Positions 7,524 to 14,482 of a stretch of DNA of 42,269 nt are shown piece after piece; positions within the stretch are counted from its first letter, which is position 1; each line of letters opens with the position of its first letter. The DNA is taken from contig CADEDE010000019.1 of assembly GCA_902825995.1 (NCBI GenBank), positions 1 through 42,269 of the forward strand, written 5' to 3'. A program made the translations under genes and the position numbers. The notes under the pieces are model-generated. The model had not been told where the DNA came from. It made no database searches and was given only the letters and a program-made list of their open reading frames with translations. Origin of the DNA: an uncultured Burkholderiales bacterium (GTDB taxonomy: Bacteria > Pseudomonadota > Gammaproteobacteria > Burkholderiales > Burkholderiaceae_C).

Positions 7524-8060
7524 AGCCTGCATCGGCGGCGCAGCATCCAGGCCGCGGGCTTCGAGGGTCCGCGGCACCAGGGCCATGCGGGCGACGACAT
7601 CGTGCTTGGTGCGCTCGACCATCGTCCACAGGCCGTCGTGGGCATCGAAGCCGCCGTAATCGACGCCGAGCGATTGGCGCAGATGCTCGCGCAGCAGCGT
7701 GAAGTGCAGGGCTTCCTCGGCGGCCATGCCGAGCCAATCGCGGTAGTAAGCGGGCGGCATCTCCGCAAAGCGCCAGATCGCATCCAGCGCCAGGTTGACG
7801 GCATTGAATTCGATATGCGCGACCGAATGCAGCAGCGCCGCGCGGCCCTCGCGTGTGAACGGCGAGCGGCGCGCCAGTTCGGTGTGCGGCACCAAGCGCG
7901 GCCGCGGCGGGCGCCCGGGCAGGGCGGGCGGCTCGTCGATGACGGCCGCTGCGTCGAGCGACAGCGAGGCGATCGCATCGAACAGGGTGCGCGTTGCCGC
8001 GGCCTTTTCGAGCGGGTCGTTCAGCAGCAGCAAGGCAAGGGCGCGGCGGCGCAAATCCAT
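7518..8060 (-). pseudogene. Truncated DUF455 (ferritin-like) gene
   Basis: About 180 residues match DUF455 proteins: PRPRLVPHTELARRSP, the ferritin-like helices AALLHSVAHIEFNAVNLALD and AAEEALHFTLLREHL, and ARMALVPRTLEARGLDAAPP. Normal members continue about 80 residues with a second metal-ligand helix (D-E-x-x-H-V). Here the frame stops at 7518 within the IS630 remnant, so the second half of the four-helix metal site is lost. The start is taken at ATG 8058-8060. The diiron or structural role of the family is not well known. A truncated folded product seems unlikely. Confidence 0.8.
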
Positions 8061-8095
8061 TCCTGCAATTGTGCGTTCAAGCCCGCCTCGACCCC

Positions 8096-8262
8096 ATGCC
8101 CCTGTACCGCCTCGGCGACGCCGTGCCGCAGAGTCACCCCAGCGCCTGGGGGCCGATAGCGCCACCCTGATCGGCCGCGTGAGCCTGGGCCCCGGCGCCA
8201 GCGTCTGGTACGGCGCCGTGCTTCGCGCCAAGCGCTATCGAAACGAGCGGATTCGCGTCGGC
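8096..8262 (+). pseudogene. 5' fragment of a gamma-carbonic-anhydrase-like gene
   Basis: Starts at ATG 8096 with MPLYRLGDAVPQSHPSAW. A one-base deletion at about 8149-8151 (TGGGGGCC where TGGGTGGCC is expected) then breaks the frame. In the next frame the left-handed beta-helix start resumes as DSATLIGRVSLGPGASVWYG, AVLRA and NERIRVG, with a small local insertion (AAGCGCTATCG, replacing a GAC codon) between the last two. The zinc-histidine portion is gone: after RVG the sequence joins directly to the start of hslO. Family members are about 175 residues; only about 55 codons remain. Confidence 0.8.
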
Positions 8263-8420
8263 ATGACCGACGAGCTGCATAAATTCATCTTCGAGGGCCT
8301 GCCGGTGCGCGGCATGTCGGTGCGGCGGGGGCCATCGTGGCCCGAAGCCATGCGCCGCCGCGAATTGCAGGGCACCTATCCGGCGTCGGTGCGTACCGTG
8401 CTCGGTGAAATGGCCGACGA
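8263..8420 (+). pseudogene. hslO: 5' fragment of hslO (Hsp33 redox chaperone)
   Basis: From ATG 8263 the translation (MTDELHKFIFEGLPVRGMSV, then about 20 codons on YPASVRTVLGEMA) is the N-terminus of Hsp33, the redox-activated chaperone. After about 52 codons the similarity ends. The remaining 230 or so residues, including the C-x-C/C-x2-C zinc site, are missing. The frame runs on from the truncated carbonic anhydrase gene. No function is expected. Confidence 0.8.
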
Positions 8421-8588
8421 CGCGCTCACGCGCTGCGCCTGCAGCAAGCCCGCGATCAGCCACCCCTGTCGCTGCGAGCGCAGCAGCAGCCAGGCGACCG
8501 CGGCGCCGACCGCCATGCCGAAGCCGTTGCTCCAGGCGGCACCGACCAGACCCCCCAAGATGACTGCAATCACCACCGGCATGTGCAT
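8376..8588 (-). pseudogene. Short N-terminal fragment of a membrane protein (possibly DUF2339-like)
   Basis: A 70-codon frame beginning at ATG 8586-8588 with GGGGAG a few bases upstream. It encodes two short hydrophobic stretches (VVIAVILGGLVGAAW and GMAVGAAVAWLLL) followed by a basic, glutamine-containing segment. DUF2339 membrane proteins begin this way but are several hundred residues longer. The frame's 3' end runs antisense through the hslO remnant, so this is probably another gene start left by a deletion. The family guess is weak. Confidence 0.35.
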
Positions 8589-8626
8589 TTCTCCCCGTCG
8601 GGAGCCATGGCCATCGCTGCTTCGGG

Positions 8627-10066
8627 TCATGGGTCGCCGGGCCACGGCGCCATCAGGGCCAGCCACAGCAGCTTGTCGAATTCGGGCGCAAAGCGCTCGA
8701 TGATGGTTTCGGGATCGGGGCACATCCTGGCATCGGTGATCAGGCCGAACTGGACGCCGCCGGCGTACGACAGGATCGAAACGCCGATGCCGATGTCGCC
8801 CGACTGCGGTACCCAGAACATCACCTGCTTGACCGTGCGGCCGCAGAAGCGGATCGGTTCTTTCGGGCCCGGCACATTGGTCATCACGGCCGTCGCCTTC
8901 TTGGCGAACAGGCCGGTGATGACCGATTGCACCGGCTTGACCATCAGGCCCGACAGCGCCAGCAGGCCCATGGTCAGCAGCGGCTGGTAGCTGCCCTTCA
9001 GCTCGGCCATGCGCGCGCGCACGGCGACCAGGCGCTCGATCGGATTGGCGATGCCGATCGGCAGCACCAGTGGCACCAGGCCGAAGCGGTTGCCGAGCTG
9101 GTAGGCCTGGTCCAGCGGACGCAGGTTCACCGGCACCATCGCGCGGATGTGCTGGCCGGCCGGGTCGTCGCCCTTGCCGCGCAGGTAATCGCCGATGGCG
9201 CCGGCCACGCAGGCCAGCAGCACATCGTTGATCGAAGCGCCGAGCACCTTGCCGACGGCCTTGACTTCATCCAGCGGCAGCGGCTCGCCCCAGGCCACGC
9301 GCTTGCCCGGCGTGGCGCGGCCCTTCAACCGCGTCGTTGAATCGTCGGCCATCAACGCCAGCGCGGCCACGTCGCTGACGACCTGCGCGCCCACGCGCGC
9401 GGCATCGAGCGAGCCGGCCAGCGGTGCGCCGGGCTGCAACAGCATGTCCAGGCCCTTGCCGACGCCCTGCCCGGTCAACCCGATGGCCTTGACGGCGAGT
9501 TCGGTGAAGGGCTTGATCACCACATCGGAAAGCCAATCGCCACCGTCTTCATCGGCGGCCTCGCGCGGCTTTCGCGTCGGTGGCGCCTTGCCGCCATCGG
9601 CGATCGACAGCATCACCGAAATCAGCGCGATGCCGTCGCCGATGCAATGGTGGATGCGCGAGACGAGCGCGCTGTGCTCGCCGTCCAGGTCTTCGATCAG
9701 GTGAAACTGCCACAGCGGACGCGAGGGGTCGAGCGGCGTGGCGGCGAGTTCGGCGACGCGGCGCTTCAGGGCATCGAGCGGCGCCTGGCCCTGGCGCGGG
9801 CGCAGGGTTTCGCGCTGGACATGGTGGCCGATATCGAAGGCGGTATCGGTCACCCAACTCGCGCCCGCGGCATCCTCCACCACCTTCTGGCCGAAGCGCC
9901 GGTAGGCCAGCAGCCGACCCTCGACGCGCGCCTGCAACTCGGCCAGCCCGAGCCGGGGCGCGAGCAGCCAGATGCCGACGATCATCATCAGGTTGGCATC
10001 GGTGTCCATGCGCAGCCACGCGGTATCGACGCGCGACATGCGTTCTGATTGGGTAGCAGCGCTCAT
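8627..10066 (-). CDS. Wax ester synthase / diacylglycerol acyltransferase (WS/DGAT) family O-acyltransferase
   Basis: Transfers acyl groups from acyl-CoA to fatty alcohol or diacylglycerol, making wax esters or triacylglycerol as storage lipid, at the cytoplasmic membrane. The 479-residue protein has the catalytic HHxxxDG motif as HHCIGDG (H139, H140, D144, G145). It also has the second conserved motif N280-D281 in ASINDVLLACVAGA and the C-terminal VMTNVPGPKEPIRFCG segment of the DUF1298/WES domain. The ATG at 10066 has no strong ribosome-binding site; a second ATG at 10039 is possible. It diverges from the acyl-CoA-binding protein gene across 93 bp, consistent with linked acyl-CoA handling. 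Confidence 0.9.
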   Translation of the reverse strand: MSAATQSERMSRVDTAWLRMDTDANLMMIVGIWLLAPRLGLAELQARVEGRLLAYRRFGQKVVEDAAGASWVTDTAFDIGHHVQRETLRPRQGQAPLDALKRRVAELAATPLDPSRPLWQFHLIEDLDGEHSALVSRIHHCIGDGIALISVMLSIADGGKAPPTRKPREAADEDGGDWLSDVVIKPFTELAVKAIGLTGQGVGKGLDMLLQPGAPLAGSLDAARVGAQVVSDVAALALMADDSTTRLKGRATPGKRVAWGEPLPLDEVKAVGKVLGASINDVLLACVAGAIGDYLRGKGDDPAGQHIRAMVPVNLRPLDQAYQLGNRFGLVPLVLPIGIANPIERLVAVRARMAELKGSYQPLLTMGLLALSGLMVKPVQSVITGLFAKKATAVMTNVPGPKEPIRFCGRTVKQVMFWVPQSGDIGIGVSILSYAGGVQFGLITDARMCPDPETIIERFAPEFDKLLWLALMAPWPGDP

Positions 10067-10090
10067 CGGGTTTTTCTTGCCATGCCTGCG

Positions 10091-10120
10091 TTGCGGGTGG
10101 CCGACCTTGCTCGCTAAGAT
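10091..10120 (+). promoter_or_regulatory. Candidate sigma70 promoter for the acyl-CoA-binding protein gene
   Basis: TTGCGG at 10091-10096 and TAAGAT at 10115-10120 are separated by 18 bp. The -10 element lies 39 bp before the ATG. The -35 match is moderate (TTGCGG versus TTGACA). Seen only by inspection. Confidence 0.35.
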
Positions 10121-10159
10121 GCACCTCGTCCATCGAATCTAACCCGAAAGGAACGCGCC

Positions 10160-10414
10160 ATGGCCGACCTCAAATCCAGCTTCGACACAGCCGTTGCCGA
10201 CAGCAAGAAACTGCCCGAGAAACCCGACAACGCCACCCTGCTGCAGCTCTACGCCCTGTACAAGCAGGCCAGCAACGGCGACGCCGACGGCAAACGCCCC
10301 GGCTTCACCGACATGGTCGGCCGCGCCAAGTGGGACGCCTGGAACGGCCTCAAGGGCAAGGACGCGAAGACGGCGATGCAGGAGTACGTGGACCTGATCG
10401 AATCGTTGAAATAG
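10160..10414 (+). CDS. Acyl-CoA-binding protein (ACBP)
   Basis: An 84-residue four-helix cytosolic protein that binds long-chain acyl-CoA esters. Family signatures are clear: LYALYKQASNGD (acyl-CoA contact tyrosine and lysine, about residues 28-39), KRPGF, and GRAKWDAWNGLKGKD. The start ATG has AAAGGA about 7 nt upstream. It is convergent with the PHA-granule protein gene (9-bp gap) and divergent from the WS/DGAT gene. The context suggests it buffers acyl-CoA for storage lipid or PHA metabolism; that role is inferred. Confidence 0.93.
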   Translation: MADLKSSFDTAVADSKKLPEKPDNATLLQLYALYKQASNGDADGKRPGFTDMVGRAKWDAWNGLKGKDAKTAMQEYVDLIESLK

Positions 10415-10423
10415 GCGCCGACG

Positions 10424-10750
10424 CTACTTCTTCGCCGCCTTTTTGGCCGCCGGCTTGGCGCTCTTGGCCAGCAGGGCGTCGAGTTCCTTCAGGATTTCGT
10501 TCTCGATGGTCTTGGCGAAGGCGCCGAGCAGGAAACCGAGCTTGGCTTGCAGGTCGAAATGATCGGCCGCGACGATGAGTTGGCCGTTGACGCCCGAGCG
10601 CGAGAACTCGACCGTATCGCTGCTCTCGCCTTCGAGCACGCCACATTCCATATCGAATTTTTTCTCGACTTCTTCGGCCCATTGCCAGGCCACCTTGCGC
10701 GCCTTGGCCAGGCCGAGTGAATGCTCGCGGTGGATCTTGATTTCGGCCAT
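10424..10750 (-). CDS. Polyhydroxyalkanoic acid system (PHA granule) family protein
   Basis: A 108-residue protein resembling the TIGR02610/PHA_gran_rgn family found near PHA metabolism genes: it opens AEIKIHREHSLGLAKARKVA, has the central VEFSRSGVNGQLIV strand pair and the LLGAFAKTIENEI helix, and ends in an Ala/Lys tail (KPAAKKAAKK) like some PHA- and DNA-binding granule proteins. The ATG at 10748-10750 has GGAG about 6 nt upstream. No phaC or phaZ is in the window. The exact role is unknown; association with PHA granules is family-level knowledge. Confidence 0.75.
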   Translation of the reverse strand: MAEIKIHREHSLGLAKARKVAWQWAEEVEKKFDMECGVLEGESSDTVEFSRSGVNGQLIVAADHFDLQAKLGFLLGAFAKTIENEILKELDALLAKSAKPAAKKAAKK

Positions 10751-10950
10751 CGGGGTCTCCAATTGATGTCAGGTGCCCACGGCGCAGCACACTGCCCGGG
10801 GCGCGCAAAACGCGAGGCCTATCCAAGCGACCGCCGCGGATCCGGCTCCGCCGGTCCGCCAGCGGGTCTTGCAGGCCGCATGGCCGCGAGACGCGGCCAC
10901 TCCTCGGCCCGTCCAAGCCGACGCAGGTCGGCCTGGAGCCGCGGGCCTCG

Positions 10951-10990
10951 GCCCCCTTGAGGGGGAGCGGCGAAGCCGCTTCGGGGGTGG
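10951..10990. repeat. GC-rich intergenic hairpin repeat
   Basis: GCCCCCTTGAGGGGGAGC forms a tight hairpin and is followed by GGCGAAGCCGCTTCGGGGG, which can form a second one. It lies just downstream (minus strand) of the aminopeptidase stop. The rest of the 240-bp gap (10751-10992) shows no gene; an open frame on the plus strand is low-complexity and has no family features. Similar C-run/G-run hairpins occur near 34, 12079 and 14349. Confidence 0.5.
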
Positions 10991-10992
10991 TC

Positions 10993-12075
10993 TCATTTCG
11001 CGCGCAGTGTGGCTTGGCGCTCGGCCTTGGGCAAGCCGGCCAGGCGTCGCACTTCGGCGTAGAAGCGTTTGAAGTCGCGGCCCTCGCGCTCGAACAGGCG
11101 CTCGAATTGCGGCACCAGTTCGTTGTAGGCCGCGAGCACACCGAGCGAAGCGTTGTTGGCGTGCTCGAACCAGGCATCGTAGCCGGCGAAGCCGGCCCAT
11201 TTGTCGGCCTTGAGGCCGGCATGTTCGGCCCGCAACTCGGCCATCAGCGCGGCCTTGCCGGCGCGCTTGTCGGCATCGCTCGCGCCGCTGCGGAACAGCG
11301 TATCGAGCCGATCGCGGTAGCGCGCGGTCAGTGCCCGAAAGTCATTGCGGCGGCCGTCTAAGGCGGCATATTGCGCGCGCGCCGCGTCGCTGGCGTACAA
11401 GGCCAGCCAGCGCGCGCCGCCGATGCGCTCGACCGCGGTGGCGAAGGATTCGTTGAACATCGTATCGTCGGACGCGTAGGCCACCTGGTGCGACAGTTCA
11501 TGAAAGATCAGCCGCGCCAACTCGGCTTCGGGCCAATGCACAAAGGTGTTGAGCAGCGGGTCGCCGCCGAGCCAGTCGAGCTTGCCGAGCGTGGAGTAGG
11601 CCGGCACGCCATAGACCGAAACTTCGAGGCCGCGCGCGCGCAAAGTCTGGGCCTGCGCGTCGGCGGCGGCGCGCTCGTAGTAGCCGCGGTAGCCGACGCA
11701 GCCGACGACCGGGAAGCACCAGGTCTCGAGCGCCAGCGACAACTCGGGCGCCGCCACCACGTTCCAGACGGCGGCGTTGCGCCCGAGATCGGCATAGCGG
11801 CGGTAGCTGCGGTTCTCGGGCAGGGCCAGCTCGGCCACCGCAAAGTCACGCATGCGTTGACTCAGCGCCAGGCGCTGGCCGAGTGCAGCGCTGGTGGCCG
11901 TGTCGGCGGTGACGTCGGCCACCGGCCTGGCGCGCGCGACGAGGTCAAGGTGCCCGCCGACCGATTGGACGTAATAGCCCAGGCTCGAACAGCCCGCCGT
12001 CAGGCAGGCCGTGGCGAGCAGCGCCACGAGGGTTGCCGCCGCGCCGATGCCTGCCACCAACAGCCAGCGCCTCAC
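10993..12075 (-). CDS. Putative zinc aminopeptidase (PF10023-type), membrane-associated
   Basis: Predicted cell-envelope zinc peptidase of the proteobacterial 'putative aminopeptidase' family. The 360-residue form begins with a basic residue pair and a hydrophobic segment ending LTAGCSS, a lipobox-like signal with candidate lipidated C29 (the -3 residue is not ideal). The gluzincin motif HELSHQ gives H192, E193 and H196, and the third ligand is probably E209 in MFNESFAT. The GTG at 12073-12075 is chosen over a GTG at 12111 because the latter lies within an intergenic GC repeat. It is 58 bp downstream of the molybdoenzyme gene on the same strand. Confidence 0.78.
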   Translation of the reverse strand: MRRWLLVAGIGAAATLVALLATACLTAGCSSLGYYVQSVGGHLDLVARARPVADVTADTATSAALGQRLALSQRMRDFAVAELALPENRSYRRYADLGRNAAVWNVVAAPELSLALETWCFPVVGCVGYRGYYERAAADAQAQTLRARGLEVSVYGVPAYSTLGKLDWLGGDPLLNTFVHWPEAELARLIFHELSHQVAYASDDTMFNESFATAVERIGGARWLALYASDAARAQYAALDGRRNDFRALTARYRDRLDTLFRSGASDADKRAGKAALMAELRAEHAGLKADKWAGFAGYDAWFEHANNASLGVLAAYNELVPQFERLFEREGRDFKRFYAEVRRLAGLPKAERQATLRAK

Positions 12076-12078
12076 AAG

Positions 12079-12133
12079 GCCGCGCCGGGCCGCCCCAAGC
12101 GGCCCGAGCACCCCCCGCGCAGCAAGCCGGGGG
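12079..12133. repeat. GC-rich intergenic repeat
   Basis: GGGCCGCCCCAAGCGGCCC at about 12087-12105 forms a hairpin and is followed by CACCCCCCGCGCAGCAAGCCGGGGGT, another C-run/G-run stem. It fills the gap between the aminopeptidase start and the molybdoenzyme stop and resembles the hairpins at 10951 and 14349. It may attenuate transcription between the two minus-strand genes. Confidence 0.45.
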
Positions 12134-14188
12134 TCAACATTTTATGGCTTCGACTTGCACCAGGCAGTCGTAGAACGCCGGGCCGCAGCCGATGTCGGTG
12201 AGCCGCTGGTGCGTCAGCTCATTGACATTGGTGCCGGCCACGCCGAACTTGCGCCACCAGATGCCCAGGCCGTTGACGACGCCCGGCCGCGCGCGCGCCG
12301 TGACTTCGGCCTTGCAGCGGTACTCGCCGCGGTCGTTGAAGACCCGCACCAGACAGCCGCTCTCGATACCGCGGCGCGCAGCGTCGCGCGCGTCGATTTC
12401 GAGCCGCGGCTCGCCTTCGATGCTGCGCAGGCTCTGCACATTGACGAAGCTCGAGTTCAGGAAGTTGCGGGCCGGCGGCGAGATCATCGCCAGCGGGTAG
12501 CGCACGGCCAGCGCCGGGCTGGAGCTGGCGCTTTCGTAGTTGGGCACATGCCCGGGCAGGCCCAGGCCGGGCACATCGATTTGCACGCGGCCGTTGGCGG
12601 TGGGAAAGCCGCCATTGGCGAAGGGCGCATCGGGCAGCGGCAAGGCGGTCCAGCCGCGCTCGCGCAGCGCATCGAACGAGGTGCCGAGCTGATCGTAGCG
12701 CATGGCGTCGCGCGCCAGCGACTCATCGTCGTCGCTGAAGCACGGCTCGGTGAAACCCATGCGCGCGGCCAGCTCGCGAAAGATCTGCGTGTTCGGCTTG
12801 GCCTCGCCGAGCGCTGCAATGGCCGGCTCGTTGAACATCACGTCGGTGTGGCCGTAGGCGGTGTGAACGTCGAGGTGTTCGAGCTGGGTGGTTGCCGGCA
12901 GCACATAGTCGGCATGCTCGGCGGTGTCGGTCATGAAGTGTTCGAGCACCACGGTGAACAGGTCTTCGCGGGCAAAGCCGGCCATCACCTTCCTCGATTC
13001 GGGCGCTACCGCCACCGGGTTGCTGTTATAGACGATCAGCGCTTCGATCTTCGGCCCGAATTCTGGCGCAGCCTGGCGCAGCAGGTCGTCGCCGATCGTG
13101 CTCATGTTGATGGTGCGCGGTGTGCGGCCGCCGAGCAGGTCGGGTCGCTCGAGCGCCGGATTCTTGTAGGGCTTGAACCAGCCCGAACTCGACAGCAGCA
13201 GGCCGCCGGCGCGATGGCGCCAAGCCCCCACCAGACACGGCAACAGCGCGACCAGGCGCGTGGCGTTGCCACCGCCACGCACGCGTTGCATGCCGTAGTT
13301 GAGGCGGATCGCGGCCGGCCGGGTCGTGGCCAGATCATGCGCCAGGCCGCGCACCTCGTCGGGGTCGATGCCGCACACCGCGGCGGCACGCTCCGCGGGC
13401 CACTGCAGGGCGCGCTCTTGCAGCGCGGCGAAGCCATCGACATGGCGTTCGACGTAGTCGCGATCGAGCCCATCCTTCGTGATCAACTCGTGCATCACGC
13501 CCAGCGCCAGCGCACCGTCGGTGCCCGGCAAGAGCGCGATGTGCTGGTGGCATTTGTCGGCCGTCTCGGTGCGCCGCGGGTCGATGCAAACCAGCTTGGC
13601 GCCGTCGCGCTTGGCCTGCTGCGCCAGGGTCCAGAAATGCAGATTGCTGGCGATCGAATTGCTGCCCCAGATGACGATCAATCGGCTCTCGCCGAAGAAG
13701 CGCATGTGCATGCCGACCTTGGCGCCATAGGTTGCAGCGAGTGCCTGGCCGCCGGCGGCGGCGCAGATCGTGCGGTCCAACAAGGCTGCGCCCAGCCGAT
13801 GGAAGAAGCGTGCCGCCATGCCCTCGCCCTGCAGCAGGCCCATCGTGCCGGCATAGCTGTAGGGCACGATCGCTTCAGGGTCGCGCGCCGCAATGGCTTT
13901 CAGGCGCGCCGCAATGTCGGCCAGGGCCGCGTCCCAGCTCACGCGCTCGAAGCGCCCGGCGCCTTTGGGCCCGACGCGCTTGAGCGGGTGCAACACGCGA
14001 TCGGCGTGGTAGCTGCGCTCGGCATAGCGCGAGACCTTGGTGCACAGCGCGCCCAGCGTGGTGGCGTGTTCGGGGTCGCCCTGAACGCGCACCACGCGCC
14101 CGCCCTCCACCGTGACGCGCATCGCGCAGGTGTCGGGGCAGTCGTGCGGGCAGGCCGCGTGAACGGTCCGGGAGTCGATCGAGGTCAT
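12134..14188 (-). CDS. Molybdopterin-dependent oxidoreductase (DMSO reductase superfamily)
   Basis: A 684-residue catalytic subunit that binds bis-MGD molybdenum and one [4Fe-4S] cluster. The cluster motif is C13-x3-C17-x3-C21-x27-C49 (CPHDCPDTC...GALC). The segment RTICAAAGGQAL offers C142 as a candidate Mo ligand. MGD-binding stretches include VIWGSNSIASN and YNSNPVAVAPE. The C-terminal MGD domain carries PPARNFLNSSFVN. No twin-arginine signal is present, so it is probably cytoplasmic. No electron-transfer or membrane subunit lies beside it. The ATG at 14188 is preferred to an upstream TTG at 14200. The substrate is unknown. Confidence 0.85.
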   Translation of the reverse strand: MTSIDSRTVHAACPHDCPDTCAMRVTVEGGRVVRVQGDPEHATTLGALCTKVSRYAERSYHADRVLHPLKRVGPKGAGRFERVSWDAALADIAARLKAIAARDPEAIVPYSYAGTMGLLQGEGMAARFFHRLGAALLDRTICAAAGGQALAATYGAKVGMHMRFFGESRLIVIWGSNSIASNLHFWTLAQQAKRDGAKLVCIDPRRTETADKCHQHIALLPGTDGALALGVMHELITKDGLDRDYVERHVDGFAALQERALQWPAERAAAVCGIDPDEVRGLAHDLATTRPAAIRLNYGMQRVRGGGNATRLVALLPCLVGAWRHRAGGLLLSSSGWFKPYKNPALERPDLLGGRTPRTINMSTIGDDLLRQAAPEFGPKIEALIVYNSNPVAVAPESRKVMAGFAREDLFTVVLEHFMTDTAEHADYVLPATTQLEHLDVHTAYGHTDVMFNEPAIAALGEAKPNTQIFRELAARMGFTEPCFSDDDESLARDAMRYDQLGTSFDALRERGWTALPLPDAPFANGGFPTANGRVQIDVPGLGLPGHVPNYESASSSPALAVRYPLAMISPPARNFLNSSFVNVQSLRSIEGEPRLEIDARDAARRGIESGCLVRVFNDRGEYRCKAEVTARARPGVVNGLGIWWRKFGVAGTNVNELTHQRLTDIGCGPAFYDCLVQVEAIKC

Positions 14189-14348
14189 GGACCAGGCCAA
14201 GGGAAGACAGCGTAGGCTAGCACCAGCGACATGGCAGCCAATGGGCCTTGCCGTGCGAATTTGTCCACGATGTTTCTGTAAGCCCTACTTGCCCCGGGCC
14301 ACAAGAACGCGAGAATCCAGCCGGGCAAATTCAGACCGGGCGGATAAC

Positions 14349-14420
14349 TGACCCCCAAGACGCCTGCGGCGTCGCCCCCCCGAGGGGGAGTCGCCCGCTG
14401 GGGACGGCCCGGCGCGGGCT
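14349..14420. repeat. GC-rich intergenic repeat
   Basis: GACGCCTGCGGCGTC (hairpin), then GCCCCCCCGAGGGGGAG (hairpin), then a CCCGCTGGGGACGGCCCGGCGCGGG tail, within the 294-bp gap between two divergent genes (14189-14482). This belongs to the same loose class as the hairpins near 10951 and 12079. Apart from it the gap shows no gene, and no convincing promoter was identified by eye. Confidence 0.5.
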
Positions 14421-14482
14421 AGCGGCGCGTGTCGGCATGCGGTCGACGCGTGCATTCGTCAATGGACTGTTCGGGGATTTCA

